Assembly: GCA_947247005.1 (NCBI GenBank)
Contig: OX365947.1
Location: 38,644,760-38,708,759 of the forward strand
Source: Spisula solida
Taxonomy: Eukaryota; Mollusca; Bivalvia; Venerida; Mactridae
Reading direction: 5' to 3'
Length of the DNA stretch: 64,000 bases
Both the position numbers and the translations under genes were made by a program. Each line of letters starts with the position of its first letter. Position 1 is the stretch's first letter. Shown piece by piece: positions 1 to 12,591 of this stretch. Below the pieces are notes generated by a model, which did not search any database, was not told the origin of the DNA, and saw nothing but the letters and a program-made list of their open reading frames with translations.

Positions 1-317
1 AACGTTTTGTCTACAGACGTAACATGACGTTACACAAACGTACCCAGTACCGTGCGTTACGTCTAGACGTTCAGTGTTTATTTATAAACATTGCTATTGA
101 TTTGTGTATTCCGTTTGTATTACAAACGTATTACAGTTCTAAAAATAGTGCTAATGAAATTTTAAAAAATACTTAGGAACTCCTACTAATGCAAGAGTAT
201 TGAATGCATTAGGGATTTCCCACGACTTCCATGGACTTGCTGTGGTCGCATCCATCAGATCGCCCCCCATTATTTCCGAAACCTTGCGATTGTTTAAATG
301 ATTTTGTATGCACTTAC

Positions 318-489
318 CTAGTAGAAGCAATTTAAGTTTCTTGATCTCTTGTCTATGGTAATTCTTGAGAGCTTTGTCGATTTGTTTAGTTTTCATCCGG
401 GCAACTTTCCTATCTTCTGGCGAATCATAGAAAGCGGGAGAAGTTGTTAAACAACCTCCACCAAAACACGCCATTACATCGTCCGTCAT
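318..489 (-). CDS. G-protein alpha subunit, first coding exon (partial; continues past the left edge)
   Basis: This exon encodes the N-terminus of a heterotrimeric G-protein alpha subunit, a membrane-attached GTPase that couples receptors to effectors. Read on the minus strand from the ATG at 489, it gives 57 residues plus one base. A charged amphipathic helix (about residues 27-50) resembles the alpha-N helix that contacts G-beta-gamma, followed by the beta-1 strand KLKLLLLG. A GTAAGT donor at 312-317 cuts phase 1 in the Gly codon that opens the P-loop, the position I recall for the first intron of many G-alpha genes. The P-loop and later exons lie off the window. A second in-frame ATG at 474 gives an N-terminus starting MAC, with cysteines 8 and 13 (counted from the first ATG) as candidate palmitoylation sites. 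There is no Gly2 for myristoylation, which suggests a Gq-like or lineage-specific class. The insert between the Cys pair and the helix (SPAFYDSPEDRK) is unusual. Frame sequence beyond the donor is intron read-through. The family is fairly sure; the subclass is not. Confidence 0.75.
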
Positions 490-2438
490 TGAGGCTACAC
501 TAGTTCTAGATACTATGTATGTATCTTACACTTTTAATTAGTATTATCCTTAATCAAAAATGGTTTCCTTTTGTTTTGTCCATTTTTTTATCATCCGTAA
601 TCAAACCGGGTTACCTTTGTTTTGTCCGTTTGTTCAGTAATGGTTTATTTTATCCAAAAATGGTATATAATACCACTTCGGTCACATGTTGGGACAAGCA
701 TCCTCTGTGATGAATATATCACGGATAACAATTCTAAAATATCGAAGCTTTAAAGAAGAATAACCTACTCCTTTGTAGTTTTGAAAATGTCACAAGTTTA
801 GTTTGCCAGATATATTCAAGAATCTATTCACATTCGTCCATAAAAACAGCAATTTTAAACTACCTACTCTATCAACTAGTAAACCAACGTTTCATAAGAA
901 TTTCTTCTCCAACAATTATTAATGTGAACCTATGAAAGATTTTCTATAAATAATTGTTAATATTTGTCCTCGTGGTTCTATTCAGCGCCATTAAGGTACA
1001 GCAGAAACTTGGTAGATCATTTTACACACAGACTTGTATACCTGTCTCCATGGTATCGTGTAAGGTAATCGACGGTAAACAAATATCTTCACACCACTCT
1101 CACGAACAAGGCTGCTGAAATGTGACAGAAATAAGATATTAATGCTGTAATTAAGTATAAACTATGGTTAAGTTTCTATTTGTAGAATTCATAATATGAT
1201 AATCTAACATTGCCTCCAATACCCTCATGGCGATGGATAACATCAGATACGAGGTATCGAGAGTGAGTAGATCTATAATTGGTAAACCGTGCTTCTTAAT
1301 CGACCTATAAAAATAGAATAAACTAACATTATCGATACATTACATTTATGTACCGGGTATTCTGCACATTTCTATACGCTGCATTAAAACTGCAATATTC
1401 AATGGTAATTTACATTACCCTTGTCACACCGAACAGGACTCTCTTCGTACGAATATAGCTCCTTACAATTATAAGCTTTATTCGAACAAAAGCGCTTGTC
1501 CGTTCAAATGCAGCTCACTTTTTTAAATAACTAAATTCTCTCCTAAAGTATTTTTAAATAATATATGATACTAGACATGCTCACAAAGTTTCATACAGTC
1601 CGATCTTCATTTACTGTGTTCATACGGGACATTCGATGAATCATCCGGCGAAGGAAAGATGGAGACTGTCACTTTTGGGTTAGTGGGTTTGAACCCCAAC
1701 AGTGGGCAGTTCTGGAAAGAAACCCAAGAACACTTGTGTTACTAATTAATAAACTCTTAAATGACCGTGAACAGGGGCGAAAACAAAATCGAAACTAAGT
1801 TGACGAAAATGACAAAAAGTATATCGCGTTTTCGTAATCGTACTTTCGCGTTTTATCATCGTACATTCATGTGTTTTATCATCAGACTTTCGTGGTGTCG
1901 CCTTTTCGCCTGACAGATAGACACATTCAAAGGCAATGGCCCTAACAGAATTCCGTAATCAGTCGGTTGTAATTTACAACACGCGAAAAATGACATACTT
2001 TATATGGGCCTAATTTGTAGTATTGCCCTTCAGCCACTTGGATTGTGTACATTCTCATTTGTGACATTGCAAACCAGTCAAAGCAAGAATAAGGTGAGTT
2101 GTTTCCCTTTTTCGGATATTTTTGTTTTTTCCCAAATCTGATGCATTTTTTGTTAAAATCAGCTGATATCTGTTAATTTCTATTAAATTAAAACGAAGTT
2201 TTGATGGGTTCCGGAAATATGAGGAAGCACGAAATAGGAGATTCAGTAATAACACTTGGATAACGGGAAGATAGTCCGCTGAGGTTCCTGTGTGAACTTG
2301 TCACCTGACAGATCTTGCCTACTTCTTGCTAATTACTTCCCGGGTCTGTAGGTTTGTTATTGTATACGAGTATTCAGTATTATATTTTTCACATGATTTC
2401 CCTGGCATCGGGAATAGTATAACGTTACGTTTATATAT
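490..2438. other. Upstream flank of the G-alpha gene; no gene seen
   Basis: AT-rich sequence that should hold the 5'UTR and promoter of the minus-strand G-alpha gene. No TATA box or upstream exon could be fixed by eye. A stretch near 1650-1745 contains a tRNA B-box-like motif (GGGTTTGAACCCC) and may be a decayed SINE head. The short open frames here show no protein-like character. Confidence 0.4.
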
Positions 2439-3042
2439 GAGCCAGTCTCCAGGAAAACCTGCTATAATGACATTATGTAATTACTATTTGTAACAAGATT
2501 TTAATATAGCTCTAAAATAAGGGAAAATACATATCTATTGATTCTATTTTAAGTAATTGACCCATATAGTACTATACCTTAGCTTTAAATTTTCCTATGA
2601 ATTATGTCGAAAACACATACTTCGTTGCTATGGTGACCAATTTCAGAAAAGTACTCCGATTGAGAAAAACATGGATTTAGTTGTTTAAAACAGTAGTAGC
2701 CTTTCTCTGAATGCAAACAATTTCGATTTTGATATATATTTTGAAAAGTGAAACATATTAATTATAGAATTTGGTACTGTTTTGAACAGTTTATGTCAAG
2801 AATTGATCAAATGGTGTAATAATGAAATAGTTATTTCAGTTACGTCGAATAACGTTTGAATGACGTTTGCGACGTCACACAAAAAGCTCCGAATAGGGAC
2901 TCTACAAAAACAGCTGTAACTTCCTTAAAACTCACGATATTAACATAATTTCTTTTGCAATTTGCATATTTAACATTATCCTGTAATACTATGGAAAGTC
3001 AATATTTTTGTCAAAATAACAGGTTTTCCTGGAGACTGGTTC
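2439..3042. mobile_element. MITE-like element with GAGCCAGTCTCC terminal inverted repeats
   Basis: The left end GAGCCAGTCTCCAGGAAAAC (2439 on) is mirrored by the right end ending at 3042 (TTTTCCTGGAGACTGGTTC), about 23 bp of near-perfect inverted repeat. It is about 604 bp long with no transposase frame, so non-autonomous. ATAT flanks both ends and may be a target duplication. The right half recurs at 34432-34612. Confidence 0.7.
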
Positions 3043-4879
3043 ATATTCTTTTTTATGCTAATTAATGAGATATGGAGTCCTAATCACTGCATTCAGGGCA
3101 GAGAGTGATATAAGCTCCGCCCTCACAGGGACTACTTTGATTTAAAAACCTCTACACTAAAATATCGGTAACGTTTTTATTACTGAAATGAGGGTTTATT
3201 TTTCCTACAAGGTTGTATAAGGTTTGATGCAAAATTCTCAAAAAAGTAGTTTTTTATAGTCACCATTTTAAATTGAAAAATATAAATGGAATAATGTATT
3301 CTTCCACAGTTTAACTACAGTGGTAATTTGTCATGATATAAAGTGACGTCATTTGAAGAATATACTAAACCGGATACACGAAAGTCATGTGATAAAAAGG
3401 AATTGGTTTTTCATCAGAGAGATGTGTATTTTTTTGCTATTGGTGTAATAATTCTGATACACAGTTTATAGATCTATCAATTGACAACCCTATATAGATC
3501 CACGAAATTGATATTTGTTAATGATCATTAATTAATTGTTAACATTTATAATTTATAATAACCTGATAGATTTATATGATGACCGAGAAATCTACATTGA
3601 CTGAGCAGCGATAAATAAAACATCACGCTTATATAACACAACACAAGGTGACACAACACAACACAACAACATCGACATTGTTTGCAGACAGAACACTGTC
3701 CAATTCTCACAGTGCTTTAGATAAGAAACACCGCAATGCTATAATAATGTATCCAATACGATTAACAAGTCAAATAGTTCCTGCGAGTAAATGACGTACC
3801 GACTTCATTTGACAGAGAATTGACAGGATCCTCGACCTTCTATCTGCATAATACAACAGCGGGTGTGTATGAAATTAAGCATGAAAATCTAAAAATTGTG
3901 AGAAAAAAATAAGCGCGATAGGCCGGTAGCTTTCAAATTGGGAAAACTATATGTACGATAATTTGACATACGAAATTTATCAACAAATTGTTAAATAATT
4001 TCATGTATAACAAACCAATTTTCAAGACACTTAATTGCATATTATGACTCCCTTGTTTCATATAATATTTATATGCTTATAAATAAAACCTCGTATCAGT
4101 TCATTAAAAGGTATTATCATAAGACATGCTTTCAGTGTTCAACAATATCAAAGATCATAAACCAACTCCGATAATTCCATGACAATTGACTGGGAAGCGC
4201 TGTGCTTATAATGCAGCTGCAGTCACCTGCTGTTTAGATCCATGGTCTCAATATTGCCTAGCGCTCACTGAAATTTCGGACAGTTCTGAATTCTTCGGTA
4301 AATAAACTATTGCAATGCGACAAAGACCGATGTTATCCGCATGGAATAATGGAATTAGTCTGGTTCACGACATTCTTACAAAATGCATCTTTTTTTAATT
4401 TTTTTTTTGAAATCGTAAACCATCGAGAACAGGTCATGTGCCCCTCCATGGATCCGACTTTTTACTTTATGCTATCCAATATACCTGCTCGCTCAAGGCT
4501 CGCAGGTAATAATATGTAACCAGCGTGAATACTGTAATGTTCTATTCTGTTATGTTCTGTTCTAACACTACGTTCTATTTATGAATAATAATGATGATTA
4601 CAATACTGAAATCCGTAAATCTTAGCTAAAATATTGTCATGTAAGTTATGAGAGGTTGCACTCAAATTTGACACCACAAACAGAAGCATTATTCTAATTT
4701 ATAACAGTAAAAGATCAAAAACTTTAAACTTTAGATTTATCTCAAATTCAGATTTTGAGCAAAATCTCAATTTGAGCTTGGATTTCTACTTGTTACGTTT
4801 CGGGAGATCGAGGCATGTGTACTTTCCGGGACTAGAAGGAGTTATCAAGAAAACTGCCCTCCAAGTTACAACCAATTAT
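3043..4879. other. No gene seen; short ACACA tract
   Basis: AT-rich sequence without a credible coding exon. It holds a small CACAACA-type simple repeat at about 3635-3670. The open frame over 4310-4519 crosses a T-run and looks like chance. Confidence 0.4.
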
Positions 4880-4952
4880 ATACTAACACAACCAGCGGGT
4901 TTGGTTTCAGCTATATATACACATAGAGGAAACCAAGGTGTGCATGAATTAC
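4880..4952 (+). repeat. Direct repeat, copy 1 (about 70 bp)
   Basis: The segment running from TAACACAACC through ATACACATAGAGGAAA to GGTGTGCATGAATTACCGA recurs with a few differences at 5318-5379, in the same orientation and on the other side of the palindromic MITE at 5026-5197. This suggests a local duplication or two remnants of one repeat. Confidence 0.6.
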
Positions 4953-5025
4953 CGAGGAAGAAAATAGTGCAGCGGATAATGTATTGATCTGTTGTCAAAT
5001 GCGGAATACTGGCTATGTTAGAATC

Positions 5026-5197
5026 GAAGTAATGAATATGTCCGGTCCCTGTGGTTTACTATAATAAAGCACGGACACTTGTTCGGATGCGTACATTAAA
5101 TCACTTGTGCTACGCATTCGTGATTTAATTACTACACCCGAACTCGTGACTGTGCTTTATTCTACCATAAAATACAGGTACATATTTATTATTTCTT
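5026..5197. mobile_element. Palindromic MITE, family A copy 1
   Basis: The two halves are inverted copies around a centre near 5115 (GTGCTACGCATTC). Left-arm AATAAAGCAC pairs with right-arm GTGCTTTATT, and ATTAAATCAC pairs with GTGATTTAAT. There is no coding capacity. A related copy lies at 12423-12591. Both copies are preceded by a GATGTTAGAAT-like word, so the true left boundary may be about 15 bp further out. Confidence 0.65.
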
Positions 5198-5317
5198 ATT
5201 CAAGGAGATTTAACGTCTACTTCTGAATTCTTAAAACAGAATAATTGTGATAGTAAAGACAAAATAACCAGACCGTAGATCCCATCGCTTTTTAGAAATA
5301 TTTAAAGTTTAATTCTA

Positions 5318-5379
5318 ACACAACCCGCGGTTTCAACTATATACACATAGAGGAAATCACGGTGTGCATGAATTACCGA
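5318..5379 (+). repeat. Direct repeat, copy 2
   Basis: Second copy of the repeat at 4880-4952. It shares CACATAGAGGAAA and GGTGTGCATGAATTACCGA, with small deletions relative to copy 1. Confidence 0.6.
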
Positions 5380-7692
5380 TAAAACACAGCTACGGCTGAA
5401 TAACTTCAAACTGCAAATAAGCTTTTCGATGAAGAAAATAGCGCGCGTACCTCCTTAAGGATGGAATGATTTCTTGAACTTTGCACCAGTCTTCTTGGGC
5501 ATCCAGGTTATATTTTTAAAAACATAAGTTTGGTTCAATTTTGACCCGTTAGTCACGACCTCCCCGATAAGTCCATATCAGCGGGTAGCCTGTTCTGTTC
5601 TGTTTGTCGAAGAATGGATTAAACCTTAAACGTACAGTTACTGCTCAATGCTTGAATACGAACTATAATCCAGGATTTCTCGTAATTATGAAGCCCTCGT
5701 GAAAACACGTTATGTACAGATTGCAGTAGTATAGTATAATTGCGTTTTAATAGAGGATTAGTGCATTTTAAATAGATAAGACAATACAGGTATTATCTTC
5801 ATCCGTGATAAGATCACATGACCTTGTAATCCAAATAATAAAAAAAACACCACACACATCCCCTCTCTTACTCCATGTACTATGTATATATCGTGACATT
5901 GCCATATAGTGCGAACACACTAACGTGATCCTTGGTCTTTATGCATGAAACTATTACAAAATGTACAAACTTCTTGCGCGAAATATATTAATTTCCGCAA
6001 GAAAGTCGTGCCAAGTAGGTGATATTTATTAAGACAAGTGTTTGGGCTACACCCGTACATATTTGCAATACTCTCCGTCCGCTTGTGAGAACAGAAACAG
6101 AAGGTAAATTATAGATCCTGTTAAAGTATGCTAATAGAAGAGTGTCTTGGACCACGTTTATTTGTTCGTACTTCATCATACATATATATATTAAAGAGGA
6201 TATTTTTTAAATTAGTATTTGGTTAAATTCGATATACTGTGGCACTATGCCCCTGGCGTAACTGAGGTGTGTGTGTGTTGAATTTGGATTGCAAGGTCCT
6301 GTAGATCATATTGATCCGATTTTAAATACTTATTCCGATGAAGACAATTTCCACAAGTTTTCTACTGTAGTGATAAAATTAGAGTAAAAAAACTTGATAC
6401 ACTAATAACAAAACTTAATGGATATTTTATATAATATTTATAAATTGCAATTAACAATAACCAGTACTGTGCTAGTGTAATACACAAATATTAGAGTGTA
6501 TTAATACCTAACTGACATAAGTCAGCAAGCGGTGTGGTGATCAGGTTGTACAAGATGACCGATCATTGCGCAATATTCCGTAAGGAACATATAGTATGGT
6601 AAACCTAGCCTTGTTGATACGCGTATATAGAAATATACACTCTATGCCCTGGGGGGATTTTTGTATCAAAAAATGTGTAAGAATGTAACGGACCAATCCG
6701 AGCAGGTATTCTATTAAGGTAAAATACACCGATCAGGACACTGGCCGGTGGTCAGGTGGTCAATATACATGCATGCGTTTGTTTACATTATATACTCGCA
6801 AATATGACATGTTAGTTTGGAGAAATGAGTGAATATTATACATGTGGATAAATGGTGAAGATAGGGAGCATGTTTACTATACACAAGGTAGTATTAGATG
6901 TTTTGTTTTTAATTCCATTAAATGTACAAATAGCTGATAAAGAAGATGTTTACACTTAGGAACATGTACCTTGTTGACATATTCTTGGTCAGTGTTGGTA
7001 TTGTTTCAAATCCATAACGTGAGGACAGTCGTTCGTCAGATATGCTTAGAGATACTATGATATTCTGGATGTTCATATTTTTGGTACTGTACCTATTTTC
7101 CTGCTTGAACTGTTGAATAATTTAACATACTTTTGATATAATGATTGGTATCTATTGACTGTAGCATCCGCGAAAGTGTCAAGAAAACGTATCGTGTACA
7201 TCAATAGATGAGCTTTCAGTATGGAATGAGAACCGTTCCATGAGGCATCACTCCACATACATGGTTCCGGTAGTTCGCTCCTTTGCTATGCACTCTATAA
7301 AAGGGTGATATACTTATTTTCACCAGGGTTAGAGAGACGAAAAATCTATCAAAAAGTTCAGACTGTCCATGTTTTCAATTACAAATATTGTCTTGTTTAA
7401 ATATCTTTTGACTTTACCTGTTAACAAAGCGCTGCCTTGTCTAGAAAATGGGTTGTGTTGAAGTAGGGTCAGTCCAAGAATCTAGTCCTGTCAATTTTCT
7501 TAGGCGATATTTATGATAAATTTGGTCAAGTCTGTCCTATGGTGCAATGTTGTTAAATATACCATTCTAGTTAGGGCAAATTCGGATGTTTGTTTAACAA
7601 AACATACATAATCTGATACTAGTTTAGTTTATTTTGTCAGGACTTTGCTATTAAGTGTCACCCCTCACCCTGTCATTCTAGAACGGTTCAAG
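5380..7692. other. No gene or clear repeat seen
   Basis: AT-rich, non-repetitive by eye. The short minus-strand open frames at 5988-6179, 6541-6729 and 7073-7258 lack protein-like composition or splice context. Confidence 0.4.
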
Positions 7693-7992
7693 AATGTTTA
7701 CGCCCCGGCATCTACTGATGCAGGAGTCATATAGTGAGTGTCCGTCCGTCCGACCGAAAATGTTAACCAAAAGTTTCAAGTTGTTGAAACTCAAATATTT
7801 TTGAAGTCCACCAAGCATTGCTTTCAAACTTGGCATACTTTTTCACCACCATAAACACCTTGCATTGACAACGCCATGTACACCCTATCCATGATTTCAA
7901 CAGAATTGTGGCCTTTGATTGACTTAGCTAGTTCAGTTTATGGACACGGCTTCCACTGTGGCATGAGCGTCTATTGAACGCAGTCTTGTTTT
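7693..7992 (+). repeat. Dispersed repeat with a GTCCGTCCGTCCG tract
   Basis: It begins around CCCCGGCATCTACTGATGC, passes through a short GTCCGTCCGTCCG run, and ends near GAACGCAGTCTTGTTT. This layout recalls a high-copy repeat common in bivalve genomes. It is not repeated elsewhere in the window, so the call rests on recollection rather than comparison. Confidence 0.35.
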
Positions 7993-10800
7993 TAAAAAGC
8001 GTTTATCCTAGAGAATAATAAAAAATCAAAATTAAAAAGCGAATTTATCGAAGCATGACATCACTTTCAATTGCAAATCTTGCTCGTTCGAAAACAAATA
8101 AATACGTAGTAAAAAGGACAACCTTTTATACTCTAAGAATAAACTTGTATCATGCAAAACTTCAATGGCAATTGCAAACTGAAAGTAAAAACAAGACATC
8201 GATAGTTTTACTTGAACTGCTATCGTTTAAACTTTAACTTGTTCTTCGTCTTTATAATACTTTTTAAAAGTTCTTGGTATTTAAGTTACTAACCCCAATG
8301 CTCACTTTCTCTAACTTCAGCTTTTAAAACAGGATCTATGGTTCTCTTAATTCTTAGTATACGAACAAGACGCGTATTCCTATCTAATTTAATTGCAAGA
8401 AGAGCTGATTCCATGATTATAAAACTTTTTTCATGCTGAACTCGATTCGTCATCAAACTTCAAATTGTTCTAACCGTCACTGAAAGTCTTGTGAGTTACT
8501 GACTTTTAATACTAGATGGATAGCTTACAGAAAGCAGTCACTAGTTGGTATTTCCTGATAAAGTAAACATTTTGTAAAGGAGTCAATCAAATTTCATGCT
8601 CAGGGTGAGCTGAACATGGAAATACCTTTATAATCACTGCGCCTGCTCGCATTCAAAGAAAACACGGAAATGAACAATTTGGAGAAAGACAGGTAAAAGT
8701 GTAGGAGTCGGAAAGTAAGCGTGGCCAGAAAATTCAAACTGGTGGTACCGTTAAATGGGAGTGCATGTCGCTGTTAAAAGTATTGTCAGTTTTCAGTATT
8801 AGATCAATATATGTCTGCATAGTTTACTCGAAAGTATCTCACTAATGAGCTGCAAACGTCGTTGGATTACTTTATCGGACGTTGATGACCACAAGATTCT
8901 GTCTCGCTTTTGCAACCGTGAAAGATGTTCAAAATGTCTTCACTCAAACATCATCATAACAACTTGACAAACAATGATACTTATAATTAGCACGGACATT
9001 TTACGTGATCAGTTCACGTGATCAGCTCACTACAACATCTTGTTTACGAACAATCATGAATTAACTACTACACACTGAATCACGTGATAAAAGCATGCTG
9101 TCACACACAGGGCAACACAATGTTGCACACAAATTTTCCATAAATTAGACCAATGCCTTACGGCTATCATTCGATACAAATATTCGTTATGGATATTTAT
9201 AGAATGTTCTAGGGGCTATTTGAATCACTGATGACACGTCAAAGTCCCTTAATATGTGGATGTAACATACGTATGTCAATTTGTACTGTTTACACAAACG
9301 GTGACAATTAATTTGCTGTACTGATGATAGAATCTTGATGACGCAAATATCATATGCGCACAAGGTACATAAAACAGTAAATTCCGCACATCTTATTGTG
9401 ATCCGGAAATGCGGCGTTGTGGTCTAGGGAAATCCTGATTTGAAGATTAAGAATTTTTCTAACGATTAATGATTTCTACTTTTGAACGAGGACTAAAACA
9501 GTGAGCGATAATGACTTGATTATCATGTTTCTCCACAGTCTAGAAAACAAACGACTCGTCCTGAGGTAACGTCTAAAGGTGAGGCACACTCGAAAACGGC
9601 AAAAATCGCAAAATCGGTTTTCTACGCTTACTTTCGCAAAACTCGGCCTTGAAAATCGAAAATTATATTACTAAACGCAGAAACAAATTGATAATAAACT
9701 ATATATAAATTTCTATAAAGCAAAATATTCATTAATGATACATTTACCTGTGACGCAACCTTATCGATATCCCAATATTAACGATTATTCTATACGGTTA
9801 ATTGTACCGAGCGACTTATTGACAATTTTATATCGCAAAGTAGGTTAATTAAGTTCGTAGCGTTAAGTTACACGATAGCCGAGACTATAATGGAAGAACG
9901 TGTTGTAATTTGACGACCGATGTTTCTGTTGTATAATGACTATTGAATCGATATTTTTTGCAAGTTTATAGCGAGATTGACCCACCCTACTTCTCACTAA
10001 CACACCACAAGATTTGCATTTTAAATTCGATCTGTTTATATAAATGGACTACCTAGTGACAACTGATACCGATAATGTGTGTAAATACGAGTTTTGACCC
10101 TAACCGTACGCCAAAGTACAGAAATCGTAGAATGGACACTGAAACAACATCGTGTACCAGTTACTATGGTAACCAAGTGAAAAAAAATAAGAGTGTCTGA
10201 TTTTATGTTTACATTTTATACTCAAGAATTTGTTCTTGATTGTTTTGTTACGTATATTAAATTACTAATAAAATCTTACTCTGACACCTGCTAATCAATT
10301 TGCTAAACACCATTCTTAGACACTTCAGCAATTTTATCATACATTTGTGGTGGAGTAAATGCCAATTTCACTGTACGATTTTCGACTTAGGTACCATTTC
10401 TCTGTCGATATAGGGCATACATTACCTTGAATCTCGACTTGTTAAGTGGTAGTGACTTAAGGGGAGCAAGAGTATTTGTTTGATTTGATTTGATATGAGT
10501 TTACGGTCCTTTTTTCTACCCATACCTTTCGGTACTTAGTTAAATGGAAATACCTTAAGAAAGAATACTATCAAGAACGAGAAAGTCCACAGCACGTGAA
10601 GGCGGTGCTCTTGTTTTATGGATTCACGAACCGGAATACATGTACAGCAAAATAACGGAATACACCGGCATAATTATGCTTCCAATAACCAGAATAAGCC
10701 TGTACATTTTTATACAATTCAGCGGCATTATCATGTTTTTTTGCCTATTATAGCATAATTCAGCAACTGCTTTAGGATATCATTAAACAATTTACATATA
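7993..10800. other. No gene seen
   Basis: AT-rich intergenic sequence. A short direct repeat of ACGTGATCAG words lies at about 9002-9030. I see no credible exon, RNA gene or complete transposon. Confidence 0.4.
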
Positions 10801-10830
10801 ACGTAACGTAACGTAACGTAACGTAACGTA
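10801..10830. repeat. (ACGTA)6 microsatellite
   Basis: Six uninterrupted ACGTA units. Confidence 0.95.
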
Positions 10831-10903
10831 TATTTTATTGACATATTTAACCAAACGAATAATAAAAAATACTTGCTAGATTGTATATATTATATAGAGG
10901 ATA

Positions 10904-11051
10904 TTTGTTGATTTTGGTGTAAGATCGAATTTTATTTCACCGAGTGATCACAGAAAATCAATATTTTCACGAGTGGCGTAGCCACGAGTTAAAATGTAAT
11001 TTTCTGTGATCACGAGTGAAATAAAATTGATCTTACACCAAAAATCCACAA
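10904..11051. mobile_element. Near-perfect palindrome (foldback MITE)
   Basis: The left arm (TTTTGGTGTAAGATCGAATT...) is mirrored by the right arm (...AAATTGATCTTACACCAAAA). The arms meet at ACGAGTGGCGTAGCCACGAG, near 10980. Each arm is about 65-70 bp with few mismatches and almost no loop. It would form a cruciform or a long RNA hairpin. No coding capacity. Confidence 0.75.
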
Positions 11052-11339
11052 AGTTCTGTTTATTATATGCCTCAATTCCTCTTAAATATGTGCCGTAATT
11101 GGCTTAATTGGAAAAATCAGGTCGAAATTAGAACGCCACGACGTGATAATTATGACGTCATGATGACGTAACGCATATCTTAAAGCCCGGCGCCGTTGAC
11201 GTTACGTTTCTTTTTCTGCATGATACTGGAACCAGCTTCTAAAAAAGTGAAAATAACAAAGTGGTAATTTCACTGTTATTTTCACTGTTTATTTCACTGA
11301 AAAATCTCCATAATCCATTGAAAGCAAATAATAAATTGT

Positions 11340-12025
11340 TTTATAAGTCAGCGACATTTATCACGCATTAAGCGTACTTATAGAATAGTACATGACTGAG
11401 CAGGCAGTGCCATTGAGTGATATTGGCACTGGTAGGTTGATAATTGCCAAAGGGCGTTATATAATTCAGCGATATTATCATGCATTCAACGTATTTTCAT
11501 ATAATTTAGCGAGTTAATAGTGCATTTAGCGTATTGATATATAATTCGTTGAGTTTGTCATGAATTTAGCATATTGTTATATAATTCAGCGACTTTATAT
11601 TTGCATGCATTTAGCGTATTCTTACATAATTCTGCGAGTTTATCATGTTTTTATCGTATTGTTATATAATTCAGCCAGATTATCATGTACATTTAGCGTA
11701 TTATTATATAAATCGACGAGTTTATCATGTACATTTAGCGTATTATTATATAAATCGATGAGTTTATCATGTACATTTAGCGTATTATTATATAAATCGA
11801 CGAGTTTATCATGTACATTTAGCGTATTATTATATAAATCGATGAGTTTATTATACATTTAGTGTAGTTATATAATTCAGCGAGAATATCATACATTTAG
11901 CGTATTATTATATTAGTCGGCGAGTTCATCATGCATTTAGTGTATTGTTGTATAAATCGGCGAGTTTATTTTACATTTCGCGTAATGTTATATAATTATG
12001 CGAGTTTATCATACATTTTGCGATA
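11340..12025. repeat. Degenerate minisatellite, about 42-bp unit
   Basis: The words TTTAGCGTATT, TATATAA and GAGTTTATCAT recur about every 40 bp. The most regular part is 11690-11850, where units of 42 bp are nearly identical. Units decay outward, and traces (ATTCAGCGGCATTATCATG) reach back to about 10715. Open frames on both strands here are products of the repeat, not genes. Confidence 0.85.
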
Positions 12026-12422
12026 TTTGTAATATTTGTTGCATTAAAATAATTCAAAAAATCAAGAAAAACTAGAATCTACAAAGTAAATATTTTTAGA
12101 AGTTTGTTTACACGACAAAATATAAAGGTTTTAAAGTTTTATATATTATACAAACACTTCTCGACACTAAACTGTTCACATTTGCTGTGATTAACGTGCA
12201 GTATTCTAACATAGCACGTGAGATTTGCCTTCTTTGCGTATATTGAGCTTTCCTTTTTTTATTACCGCGATAAAACATAGCGGATTGATGACGTCCCGTC
12301 GACGTCATATACTATGAAAAATGACGTAAATGTGACGGTAACGGTCCTAGGAAAGAAAGTAGTTTGACGTCAATATGTCTTCTTGTGCTATAAATGGCAG
12401 AGCATTGGCGATGTTAGAATAT

Positions 12423-12591
12423 AAATAATAAATAGGAAGCTGTGCTTTGTTGTGTTATAAAATATAGGCACTCGTTTAATGCGTGCATTTAATCACTCGT
12501 GCTACTCACTCGTGATTTAATTACTACGTATCCAAACACATGCCCATATTTTATTACCTAACAAAGCTCAGCTACGTATTCATTATTTCTT
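12423..12591. mobile_element. Palindromic MITE, family A copy 2
   Basis: Related to 5026-5197. It shares the core ATTTAATCACTCGTGCTACTC / ACTCGTGATTTAATTACTAC arrangement, and outer arms ATAATAAATAG and its inverted counterpart ATTCATTATTTCTT. Non-coding. Confidence 0.65.

Noticed and set aside
11560..11862. 100-codon frame of repeated SCTFSVLLYKS peptides
   Set aside because: It lies entirely in the 42-bp minisatellite, and the opposite strand is also open over the same units. It is a product of a period divisible by three.
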